Shown: positions 16,402 through 24,971 of the stretch, piece by piece
Position numbering within the stretch: the first letter of the stretch is position 1
How the letters are laid out: each line of letters starts with the position of its first letter
Assembly: GCF_003947415.1 (NCBI RefSeq)
Contig: NZ_QHKL01000006.1
Coordinates: 1 to 64,000 of the forward strand
Origin: Amycolatopsis sp. WAC 01376
GTDB lineage: Bacteria > Actinomycetota > Actinomycetes > Mycobacteriales > Pseudonocardiaceae
Direction of reading: 5' to 3'
Length of the DNA stretch: 64,000 nt
The notes under the pieces: model-generated
The model's input: the letters and a program-made list of their open reading frames with translations, nothing else
The model's database searches: none
What the model was told of the DNA's origin: nothing
Position numbers and translations under genes: made by a program

Positions 16402-16527
16402 CGTGATTGAACGGACGGCACACGTGTCGGGAGGGACGGCACGCGTGATTGGACGGACGACTCGTGGTGGAAACCCGGCCGCGGTCGTGTCGTCCGTCCC
16501 GTCACGCGTGTCGTCCGGCTGGTCACG
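16402..16527. repeat. Second 21-bp-periodic array (6 units)
   Basis: Units start at 16402, 16423, 16444, 16465, 16486 and 16507, exactly 21 bp apart. Five of the six begin CGTG, and several end CACG, CACA or CTCG. Examples of the internal words are CGTGTCGTCCG and CGGACGGCACA. Units on the left are in the opposite sense to those on the right, giving a perfect 11-bp inverted pair, GGACGGACGAC (16451-16461) with 16489-16499. The words match the array at 216-551. It fills the gap between two convergent genes. Confidence 0.75.
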
Positions 16528-16539
16528 TGACATCGCCAC

Positions 16540-17523
16540 TCACGAGGCCTGTGCCAGCAACAGCAGGTGCCGTTCGAGCAGCGCCCGGAACGTCGGGTGC
16601 ACGGTCGTGCCCAAAGCCGGGTCGATCTCGACCGTCCGCCACTGCTCCCCGGCGGCGGTGAGCAACACGACCGCCGGGTCCGCGATCACGACGACGCCGC
16701 CTTCCGCGCGGAGTTCCGCCGTGCCGAGCAGGCGCGGGAAGACGACGTCGGCGGGCAGGCCGTCGCAGGTCTGGAGGAACTCTCTGTAGTCGGCGGGCAG
16801 CCGGAGTCCGAGGCGTGCTTCGGCCGAGTCGATGTTCCTGGCCGAGGCCGCCGGGGGCGCGGTGCCGCCGCCGCGCAGCCGGAGGATGCCCGCGATCATC
16901 TCGCGCCACGAACCGGTGTCCGGCGGGTAGCGCTCGTACAGCGCCGCGACCAGCGCCCCGGCGCAGAGCCCCGTCCACTCGCCGAGTCCGAGCGGGTCGG
17001 CTCCGGCGGCGAGACGCGGCGCGAGCCGTCGTGTCGCGGCGAGGACGGCGACGTCCGGGCGGCCCTGGCGTGAGGCGATCTCGGCCCAGGCGTCGAGGTC
17101 GCCGCGCGAGACGGCCTCACGCAACCGATCCGGCCGCGACGACCCGAGATGCGAGACGGCCTCGCCGATCGGAGAGCCGCCGAACAGACCGTCGAGATCG
17201 GACACTCGCCGGGCGAGGTACTCCTCGTGGGCAAGTTCCTCGGCGTCGAGATCGAGCGGAGTCAGCGCGGCCGCCCATTCCGGCCGCGCGCCATACGCCT
17301 CGAAGAGCATCGCCCACGCGCGGGCCTGCACGATGCCGGGGACGAGCGCGGTGACGGGACGTTCGGTGAGCGCGTGCCAATGCGTGATCAGCCTGTCGGC
17401 TTCCGCCATCGCCCCGGACGCGGCGAACAACAGCGCCGCGTGCGCGATCCGGTCGTCGAGCGTCGCGTCTTCACCGCTCAGCACATCCTTTATCGCACCT
17501 TCGAGATACGCGTCCCTGTCCAC
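16540..17523 (-). CDS. SMI1/KNR4-like domain protein
   Basis: This 327-aa soluble protein has an N-terminal helical region of about 210 residues. A C-terminal SMI1/KNR4-like (SUKH) domain (about 225-327) follows, recognised by the typical run ARLGLRLPADYREFLQTCDG and a later PRLLGTAEL. SUKH proteins are frequent immunity proteins to contact-dependent and polymorphic toxins, but the domain also occurs in non-immunity proteins. It is transcribed divergently from the six-gene cluster, 196 bp away, which makes an immunity or partner role worth testing. No toxin domain was recognised nearby. Confidence 0.75.
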   Translation of the reverse strand: MDRDAYLEGAIKDVLSGEDATLDDRIAHAALLFAASGAMAEADRLITHWHALTERPVTALVPGIVQARAWAMLFEAYGARPEWAAALTPLDLDAEELAHEEYLARRVSDLDGLFGGSPIGEAVSHLGSSRPDRLREAVSRGDLDAWAEIASRQGRPDVAVLAATRRLAPRLAAGADPLGLGEWTGLCAGALVAALYERYPPDTGSWREMIAGILRLRGGGTAPPAASARNIDSAEARLGLRLPADYREFLQTCDGLPADVVFPRLLGTAELRAEGGVVVIADPAVVLLTAAGEQWRTVEIDPALGTTVHPTFRALLERHLLLLAQAS

Positions 17524-17719
17524 GGAAACGACCTTGCCACAACGAGGTTCGCCCTGCCCGCCGCCTCATGGGGCAGTTCATCGGGCCATGCGTTGACGGC
17601 TGCTCCGTTCGGCGGCCACGCTGATGAACATTCGCATCGAAACGCATTCGCCGGCCCGCACCGCGGTCGCCGGGCGGTTGTCCGCGCGCGGATGACAGTG
17701 GGCGACAAAGGGGTGGGGA
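17524..17719. promoter_or_regulatory. Divergent promoter region of the six-gene cluster
   Basis: This 196-bp spacer should hold promoters for both the SMI1-like gene and the large cluster. It contains a direct repeat of CGCATTCG (in GAACATTCGCATCGAAACGCATTCGCC, about 17625-17652), a possible regulator site. A strong AAGGGGTGGGGA ribosome binding site precedes ATG 17720. I see no convincing -35/-10 pair. Confidence 0.35.
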
Positions 17720-20269
17720 ATGGCCGTCACGACCGCCGGTATGGTCTTTTTTCCGCACGGTGACCTGCATGTCGCGCGCACCGGAACACCGCCGCTCAAG
17801 GTTTCCTTCCACGCGCAGGTGTTCGACGACACGAAACCCGACCGCTATCAGCTCTCGGAAGTCACCAAGGATTGCGTGTTCGACTTCTTCGCGCCGCACA
17901 AACCGGTCGGCCACCGCTTCGACGGGCTGCCGTCGATCAATCCGGCGACGGGAATCGTCACTCCCGGCGATCCGGGCGTATTCCTGTTCCAGGTCCGCTG
18001 GGGAACCGTCTATCTGGTCGGCCGTCTGCAAGTGCACGAGGGGATCACCGCGTGGTGGTTCGGGAACGACTCGATCACGACGGCGCTCGACACCGAATTC
18101 GGCCACGCCCAGCCGTCCCTCTACGCGAAATTCACCGGCGACGCCACGGGTGCCGACCGGATCGGCGACATCACCGGGCACGGGTACGTGACCTTGACGC
18201 CGGACGATCCGGCGAAGCTCAAGATCACGCCGCAGGGCAGGGTGCAGGGACTGGCCGAGACGGCCGTGCCCACCGGGATCAAGGGGACCTTCCTCGGCGT
18301 CACCAATCCTTTGCCGGTCAGGGTGGTCGATTACGGGAAGACGCGCCAGAACCTCGAGCCGGTGCAGACGCCCGACGTGGCCGGTGCCGACGAGATGGTC
18401 GACATCCTGTTCATCCCCGAGGGGTTCCAGGACACCGATGAGGACAGGGCGGCCTTCGATCTCATCGTCGCCGGCGTCGTGCGGGATCTGTTCGACAAAC
18501 CGAGGCATCAGCCGTACGCGATGCTGGAAGCCGGGTTCAACATCTTCAAGGCATACCTGCCTTCGCGTGATCACTACCTCACCTGCGGGTTCAGGGTCAC
18601 CGACGACGACTTCAACAACGCGAAACCCATTCCCTTCAACGGGAAACTGGGGAGCGAGAAGACCAGCTACACCATGCAGGAGCTCGTCTCGACGGTCGGC
18701 CTGCCGATGCACAACGAGAGCCGGTTCGATCTGGTGACGATCTGGCAAGGGCAGAGCCTCAAGGGCTTCGATCCGTCACGCGTGGATCCGAAGCTGATCG
18801 CCGAATGGCGGGCGCACGAAGCCGTCGGGATCCTGCACGCGCGTGACTCGGTGTTCGGCATGTACCTGGGACGGCGGATCGGCGACCGGCCGTACGGAAC
18901 CTCGGAGCCGCCGGTGAAACCGCCTCCGCTGGGTGACACGACCCATGTCGATCTGAGCGCCTTCATCGCGCGGCTGTACGAATTCTACAGCCCGGGCGTG
19001 ACCAGGCTCCTCACTCCCGACCCTCGACGGCACCCGCCGGAACGGTACGTGCCGGGGCGGGCGAACCCGGGCGCGGCCCTGTCACGGTTCTTCGACGGAT
19101 CGCAGTACGCCTTCGCGCCGTTCCATCCGATCGGAAAGAACTGGGTGCCCGACCCGGCGAAGTTCACCCGGAGCCGGGGGCTGGTCGCGATGATCTGTTA
19201 CGACGATCTCGACGGCGGTGCCAATTTCGACGGATCCGCCACCGCGCAGACCATGGACAGCGTGCGCACGGTCGCGTTCACCTACGCCGACGTGGTCGAC
19301 AAACGGGAGATGCGACGGCGTGACCCGCTGGCCGGGGTCCCGGTCACCGCCGCCGCCGTTCTCGAGATCGCCAACACGGTGGCCCACGAGTTCGGGCACA
19401 GTTTCAACCTCGGCGACGAGTACGAGGACTTCGCGGGTGACGGCACCGCGGCCGCCGCGACCAAGGATCTTCCGGCCGACAACCTTTCGGTGCTGGGATT
19501 CCTGCGTGACCCGGGTTCACCGGCACCGGGAAGGCTGATCGATCCGGCGAAGGTCAAATGGCTGGATCTGCCCCGGATGGTCCTCTCGGCGAAGATCAAA
19601 GTGCCCGCTCGGCCCGCCGGAGGCGCCATCACCGTGATGATCGATCCCCGGTACGCCGGAAAATGGGTCCAGGCACAGAAGGACGGTACCGAGGTCTGGC
19701 TGCGCAACTTCTCCATCACCTCCGACGGTGTCCAGTTGCCGCTGGCCAAGGGGCCGGGTGAATTGCTCACCGGGCTCAAGATCGGGACCATCGACGCCGC
19801 CGCGGGCAAGATCACCCTGTCCGGAGTCGTTTCTCCCTTGCCGGAGTACCGGACCGGTTCCGTACTCCACGTCCCGTTCAAGAGCCCGGACGGCAGCCTG
19901 GTTTCGGTGGTGGACAAGAAGGTCAAGGAATTCCTGTTCCTCACGAAGACGCCGTTGAACCGGGACACCGTCACCGACAAGGTGCGCAAGGAAGACGACG
20001 AACCGGTGGACGTCACCGGGTTCGCGCCGCCGTGCAACGCCAGCAAGACCGTCGGCGTATTCGAAGGCGGCGGTGCGTTCTCCGGTGGCCATTATCGTCC
20101 AGCCGGATCGTGCAAGATGCGGAATCACTACGGCACGGCGAACCTGTGGACCGAGGTCGGCCAGGACGCCGGTGCCTTCTGCTACGTCTGCAAATGGCTG
20201 ATCGTCAACCGGGTCGACCCTGGTTACCACGCGATCCTCAGCGCCGCCTTCTATCCAGGGGAGCTGTGA
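17720..20269 (+). CDS. M64-type (IgA-peptidase-like) zinc metallopeptidase, first gene of six-gene cluster
   Basis: This 849-aa protein contains a peptidase M64 domain. An early segment EMVDILFIPEGFQDTDEDR (about 222-240) matches the family's N-terminal strand. The zinc motif is H556-E-x-x-H560 followed by GDEY (565-568), i.e. HEFGHSFNLGDEY with D566 as likely third ligand. The end has the conserved EGGGAFSGGHYRPAGSCKMR and FCYVCKW Cys-rich block. About 200 residues of an unassigned beta-rich domain precede it and a beta domain (about 590-760) follows the active site. No signal peptide or membrane segment is seen, unlike the secreted members I know of. The next gene starts 1 nt after its stop. 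Confidence 0.85.
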   Translation: MAVTTAGMVFFPHGDLHVARTGTPPLKVSFHAQVFDDTKPDRYQLSEVTKDCVFDFFAPHKPVGHRFDGLPSINPATGIVTPGDPGVFLFQVRWGTVYLVGRLQVHEGITAWWFGNDSITTALDTEFGHAQPSLYAKFTGDATGADRIGDITGHGYVTLTPDDPAKLKITPQGRVQGLAETAVPTGIKGTFLGVTNPLPVRVVDYGKTRQNLEPVQTPDVAGADEMVDILFIPEGFQDTDEDRAAFDLIVAGVVRDLFDKPRHQPYAMLEAGFNIFKAYLPSRDHYLTCGFRVTDDDFNNAKPIPFNGKLGSEKTSYTMQELVSTVGLPMHNESRFDLVTIWQGQSLKGFDPSRVDPKLIAEWRAHEAVGILHARDSVFGMYLGRRIGDRPYGTSEPPVKPPPLGDTTHVDLSAFIARLYEFYSPGVTRLLTPDPRRHPPERYVPGRANPGAALSRFFDGSQYAFAPFHPIGKNWVPDPAKFTRSRGLVAMICYDDLDGGANFDGSATAQTMDSVRTVAFTYADVVDKREMRRRDPLAGVPVTAAAVLEIANTVAHEFGHSFNLGDEYEDFAGDGTAAAATKDLPADNLSVLGFLRDPGSPAPGRLIDPAKVKWLDLPRMVLSAKIKVPARPAGGAITVMIDPRYAGKWVQAQKDGTEVWLRNFSITSDGVQLPLAKGPGELLTGLKIGTIDAAAGKITLSGVVSPLPEYRTGSVLHVPFKSPDGSLVSVVDKKVKEFLFLTKTPLNRDTVTDKVRKEDDEPVDVTGFAPPCNASKTVGVFEGGGAFSGGHYRPAGSCKMRNHYGTANLWTEVGQDAGAFCYVCKWLIVNRVDPGYHAILSAAFYPGEL

Positions 20270-20270
20270 G

Positions 20271-23200
20271 ATGGCCGGGACGGGTCTGTTCGAAAAGGTG
20301 CTCGCCGGGGTCGGGCAGGCGACGCTCCCGCTGCACGAAGCGGTGCGTTCACCCGGTGCCTGTGTCGCCCTCCTGCAGAAACTGGGCTGGCGGGTGGACG
20401 CCGTCCCGCCCGCCTTGTCGGCGTTGGGTGGGGCACTCGACACGCTGACGGATTCCCTTCGCCGATTGCTCGGGGACGGCGGCCTGAACGTGGGCGGTGG
20501 TTCCGCCGGTGGAGTCGAAGTCGAGTTCTCGGTCGACGACGCGGCCCGCGTGCTCAGCGCGCTGCAAGCCCTCATCGACGGGGTCGAAGGCATCGCCGCC
20601 GCGCCGGACTCCGCCATTCCGGAAGCCTTGCGAGTGGACGGGTTCCGCGAAAAGTTCCCCCGTCAACTGCTCGACTTCCTGATCGTCACCTACCTCCAGC
20701 GACACCATCCGGCCGTCGGTTTCGGGTTGCGCACGCTCGGCGTCATCAAAGGGAAGTACGCGCCGCGGTCTGGGAATCGCCCCTCGTACCTGCAGCTCAC
20801 GCTCGACCTCACGGACATCCCGCGGCTGCTCGGCGACCCCGGGCAGGTGCTCAAGAAGGCCTTCGGCTGGGGCGGGCCGGATTTCGACTTCGCATCACTG
20901 GCCTCCCAGCTCGACAACCTGCTGATGAGCGTCGGCGTCGACGTCGACCTGAAGTCCTTGCCGTCGAAGGGCGCGGCGGCCGTACAGGGGACACCCGAAG
21001 ATTCGACGGCTCCCGTGGTGAAAGCCGTCCGCGGCACCGTGTTCGAACGATTTCTCACCAAGGACAAGCGTTCGGCGGCCGAAATCAGGCTTGTCGAACT
21101 GCCTTCGGTGAACGGTGCGCCGGTGGGTCTGGCGCTGCTGCCGTACTTCACCGGTTCCCTCGGCGCCAACCTGCCCTTGACCGACGACCTCACCCTTCTC
21201 ATTCGGAGCGACCTCGATTTCGAAGGTGGGATCGCCCTCAGGATCCGTCCCGGCCAAGGGATCGAAACCATCGTCGGCTTCGAGAAAGGCTCACCCGCGG
21301 AGATCGACGGCACCATCGAGGTGACCGTCGTGCGCGGGGGGAAGGCGGCCGAGCCCACGCTCCTGATCGGCTCGAAGGACGGCACGAGGCTGCAGTTCCA
21401 CAAGATCGCCGCGACCGGGGGCGTGCGGATCGCGGACGGTGTCGACGTCTTCGCCGAGTTCGAGATCAAGGGGCTCGAGTTCGTCTTCAAACCGGGCGGG
21501 GCCGACGGCTTCATCGCGAAGCTCCTGCCGGGCGACGGATTCACCGTCGGCGGCGACCTTGTCGTCGGGATCTCGCACGCGCACGGGTTCTACTTCCGGG
21601 GTTCGGCGAATCTCGAGGCGAACTTCGCGGCGCACCTCAAGCTGGGTCCGCTCGAGATCCAGGGGTTCACGATCTCCGCGTCGCCGTCGGGGGACGGGAT
21701 CCCGATCGGTCTCGGGACGACGTTCAAGGCCGAACTCGGCCCGATCACGGCGGTGGTGGAGCAGATCGGGCTCACCGCCGACCTCGCCTTCAAACCCGGC
21801 AACGACGGCAACCTCGGGCCGGTCGACCTGTCGCTCGGGTTCAAACCGCCCAAGGGGGTCGGGCTGTCGGTCGACGCCGGCATCGTGTCCGGCGGCGGAT
21901 ACCTCTACTTCGACCCGGATCGCGGGGAGTACGCGGGCGCGCTGGAGCTGGAGTTCGCCGGACTGGTCGAGCTCAAGGCCATCGGGCTGATCACCACGCG
22001 GATGCCGGACGGTTCCGAGGGATTCTCGCTGCTGATCGTGATCGCCACCGAGTTCGGGGGCGGCGGGATCCAGCTCGGGTTCGGGTTCACGCTGCTCGGC
22101 GTCGGTGGGGTGCTCGGGCTGAACCGCCGGATGGACTTCGCCGCGCTGCTCGACGGCGTGGTCAACGGCGGCATCGAATCGGTGATGTTCCCCAAGGACG
22201 TCATCGCGAACGCGCCGCGGATCATCAGCGACCTCAGGCGGTTCTTCCCGCCGGAGGAGGGCCGGTTCCTGATCGGCCCGATGGCGAAGATCGGCTGGGG
22301 GACACCGGCGCTGGTCACCGTCTCGCTCGGGGTGATCGTGGAGATCCCGCCGGGTAACGTCGCGATCCTCGGGGTGCTGAAATGCGTGCTGCCCAGTGAA
22401 GACGTCGCCCTGCTGAAACTGCAGGTCAACTTCATCGGCGCACTCCAGGTCGACAAGTCGAGACTGTGGTTCTATGCCCAGCTCTTCGACTCGCGCATCT
22501 TGTGGATGACCATCGAGGGCGGGATGGGCCTGCTCGTCGACTGGAGCGACAACCCGGACTTCGTGCTCAGCGTCGGCGGTTTCCACCCGTCGTTCAAGCC
22601 ACCGCCGCTGCCGTTCCCGGTGCCGCCGAGGCTGTCCATCGACATCCTGAACTCGCCGGGACGGCTGATCCGCGTCTCCGGCTATTTCGCGGTCACCAGC
22701 AACACCGCCCAGTTCGGCGCCAAGGCCGAACTCCGCCTGGGTTTCGGCGGGTTCGGCATCGAGGGGCATCTCGCCTTCGACGCGCTGTTCCGGTTCTCGC
22801 CGTTCTCGTTCATCATCCAGATCTCCGCGGGTGTCTCGCTGAAGGCGTTCGGGGTCGGTGTGTTCGGCATCGATCTCGACTTCCAGCTGGAAGGGCCGAC
22901 GCCGTGGCGTGCACACGGCCGCGGGTCGATCTCGTTGCTGTTCTTCGAGATCTCGGCGGACTTCGACATCACCTGGGGCGAGGAACGCGACACGGCGCTG
23001 CCGCCGGTGGCGGTGCTCGGGCTGCTGGAGAACGAGGTCCGCAAGACCGAGGGCTGGCGGACCCGGCTGCCCGCCGGCGGGTTCAACCCACTGGTGACCC
23101 TGCGGCAGCTGCCGGGGACCGGAGATCCGGTACTGCACCCGCTGGGCTCGCTGTTCATCCATCAGCGCGCGATCCCGCTCGACGTCCGGATCGATCGCGT

Positions 23201-24971
23201 CGGCGCGCAGCGGCCCAGTGACGGCAAACGGTTCGGTGTCGTCCCGATTCCCGGCAGCGGGATGGAACGGGCGTCGATCACCGGTGACAAGTTCGCCATG
23301 GGGCAGTTCCAGGATTCCGACGACGCGGCGAAGCTTTCCCGCGCCGCCTACGAGGATCAGAACGCCGGACTGGAGCTGGTCGCGGAAAAGGGCGCCATCG
23401 CCTCGCCGAGGGCGGTACGCCGCAGCGCCAGGTACGAACTGTACATAGTGGACAATGAGCGGCCGGAAGCGGTGACCACGCTGGGGATGCGCCGTCGCCG
23501 GGTCCGGATGGCGGTCAAGGCGCCCGCCGCGCCGAAGCTGTACAGCCCGCCGCCCGCGGTGTTCCGGACGCTGCTCGACGGCAGCAGCACCGCGCGTTCG
23601 CCGTTGTCCCAGCACGAAACGCGGTTGCGTCAGCCGTTCACCCCGGACGAGACGGTGCTCGTCACCGGTGATCGTTTCGTCGTCGCGTACCGCCGTAACA
23701 ACCTGCAGGCGTTCCCGCCGTCGAAGGCCGGGTCGACGCTGGCGAACTTCCGGAGCGAGGCGAGCGCGGCCGACGCGATGGCGGACTGGATCGTCGCCGA
23801 CGCGAGCCTCGCCGGGCAGCTGCACGTCCTGCGCCGCACCGAGGCCGGAGGCGCGGGCGTGACCGAGCCGGGCACGTGGTCGTCCGCGGGTGAGCCGCCG
23901 TCTTCGGCTTCCGGGGCCGACGCGGTTCGCCTCGTCGCGGGCAAGGTGCTCGTCGTCGCCGGCGCGGGCGCGTCCGGGAAACCGGTGACCACCACGGCGT
24001 TGTTCGACCCGGTCTCGGTGAGCTGGGAAGCCGGGGTCTCGCAGTTGAAGTCGGCCAGGGTGCGGCACGGCACCGCGCGATTCGCCGACGGAAGGGTCGT
24101 GGCGGCGGGCGGACAAGGCGCGGACGGCACACCGCTGGCGTCGGCCGAGGTGTTCGACCCGGCCACCAAGGCCTGGGCGGACGCGGGGAACCTGACCACC
24201 GCCCGGTCCGGCCACACCGCGACGCCGGTCGGCGCCCAGGTGCTCGTCACCGGGGGCGTATCGGCGCGGGGCGCGGCGCTGGCCTCCGCCGAGCTGCTGG
24301 ACCCCCGGACCCTCCAGTGGACGCCGATCCTGCCGATGACCGACGCCCGCACCGGCCATCAGGCCGTCCTGCTCACCGACGAGAAGACCAAGAAGGTGAC
24401 GGGCGTGCTCGTCGTCGGTGGCGCGGTGCCGACGGGACAGGGCGAGCGGGCATTGGCCACCTGCGAGATCTACGACCTCGCCACCAAGGAATGGCTCCCG
24501 ACCGGCGGCCTCGCCGTTCCCCGCAAGGGACACCAGGCGACCGTGTTGCCGGACGGGCGCGTGCTCGTCACCGGCGGCGACGCCGTCGGAGGGCTCCCGT
24601 ACCGGCCGGAAAGCGTTGCCACGGCGGAGATCTACTGCCCGGCCGACCGAACCTGGGCCAGGGTCGCCGAGCTGCCCGGCGGCGGCCGGAGCGGGCACCG
24701 CTGCGTCGTCACACCGATCGGCGCGGTCGTGATCGGGGGCGTCGGCCGTCCCGGCGCGACCGCGGGCTACCGGGCCACGGTGGCCTTCGATCCCGGCTCC
24801 GGCACCTGGCGGGCGACCGGCGCACCCGCCGACGGCCGCCGGGACTTCGCGGCCGTCGACCTGGCCGATGGCCGCGTGTTCGTCGCGGGCGGCCTGACCC
24901 GCACCGGGGCCTCCGCGCCGGGGCCGGATCCCGCCGAACTCTCCGCGACCGCCGAGATCTACCTGTCATGA
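20271..24971 (+). CDS. Giant DUF6603-like protein with C-terminal kelch propeller
   Basis: This 1566-aa protein has four visible parts. Residues 1-110 are helical. About 110-330 is mixed. About 330-940 is a long run of alternating hydrophobic/Gly beta segments of the DUF6603 type (examples: LGFGFTLLGVGGVLGLNRR, LLVDWSDNPDFVLSVGGFHP, FGIEGHLAFDALFRFSPFSF). After a linker, about 1200-1566 carries six kelch-like blades (repeated GRVLVTGG...SAEVFDP...W). The family has no established function, and the DUF number is from memory. The amphipathic strands suggest an extended beta structure with a hydrophobic face. No signal peptide is visible. It overlaps the next gene by ATGA. Confidence 0.8.
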   Translation: MAGTGLFEKVLAGVGQATLPLHEAVRSPGACVALLQKLGWRVDAVPPALSALGGALDTLTDSLRRLLGDGGLNVGGGSAGGVEVEFSVDDAARVLSALQALIDGVEGIAAAPDSAIPEALRVDGFREKFPRQLLDFLIVTYLQRHHPAVGFGLRTLGVIKGKYAPRSGNRPSYLQLTLDLTDIPRLLGDPGQVLKKAFGWGGPDFDFASLASQLDNLLMSVGVDVDLKSLPSKGAAAVQGTPEDSTAPVVKAVRGTVFERFLTKDKRSAAEIRLVELPSVNGAPVGLALLPYFTGSLGANLPLTDDLTLLIRSDLDFEGGIALRIRPGQGIETIVGFEKGSPAEIDGTIEVTVVRGGKAAEPTLLIGSKDGTRLQFHKIAATGGVRIADGVDVFAEFEIKGLEFVFKPGGADGFIAKLLPGDGFTVGGDLVVGISHAHGFYFRGSANLEANFAAHLKLGPLEIQGFTISASPSGDGIPIGLGTTFKAELGPITAVVEQIGLTADLAFKPGNDGNLGPVDLSLGFKPPKGVGLSVDAGIVSGGGYLYFDPDRGEYAGALELEFAGLVELKAIGLITTRMPDGSEGFSLLIVIATEFGGGGIQLGFGFTLLGVGGVLGLNRRMDFAALLDGVVNGGIESVMFPKDVIANAPRIISDLRRFFPPEEGRFLIGPMAKIGWGTPALVTVSLGVIVEIPPGNVAILGVLKCVLPSEDVALLKLQVNFIGALQVDKSRLWFYAQLFDSRILWMTIEGGMGLLVDWSDNPDFVLSVGGFHPSFKPPPLPFPVPPRLSIDILNSPGRLIRVSGYFAVTSNTAQFGAKAELRLGFGGFGIEGHLAFDALFRFSPFSFIIQISAGVSLKAFGVGVFGIDLDFQLEGPTPWRAHGRGSISLLFFEISADFDITWGEERDTALPPVAVLGLLENEVRKTEGWRTRLPAGGFNPLVTLRQLPGTGDPVLHPLGSLFIHQRAIPLDVRIDRVGAQRPSDGKRFGVVPIPGSGMERASITGDKFAMGQFQDSDDAAKLSRAAYEDQNAGLELVAEKGAIASPRAVRRSARYELYIVDNERPEAVTTLGMRRRRVRMAVKAPAAPKLYSPPPAVFRTLLDGSSTARSPLSQHETRLRQPFTPDETVLVTGDRFVVAYRRNNLQAFPPSKAGSTLANFRSEASAADAMADWIVADASLAGQLHVLRRTEAGGAGVTEPGTWSSAGEPPSSASGADAVRLVAGKVLVVAGAGASGKPVTTTALFDPVSVSWEAGVSQLKSARVRHGTARFADGRVVAAGGQGADGTPLASAEVFDPATKAWADAGNLTTARSGHTATPVGAQVLVTGGVSARGAALASAELLDPRTLQWTPILPMTDARTGHQAVLLTDEKTKKVTGVLVVGGAVPTGQGERALATCEIYDLATKEWLPTGGLAVPRKGHQATVLPDGRVLVTGGDAVGGLPYRPESVATAEIYCPADRTWARVAELPGGGRSGHRCVVTPIGAVVIGGVGRPGATAGYRATVAFDPGSGTWRATGAPADGRRDFAAVDLADGRVFVAGGLTRTGASAPGPDPAELSATAEIYLS

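Noticed and set aside
21291..24698. 1135-aa reading frame on the minus strand
   Set aside because: It is the antisense shadow of the DUF6603/kelch gene. It is Arg/Gly/His-rich with no ribosome binding site, as usual in high-GC DNA.
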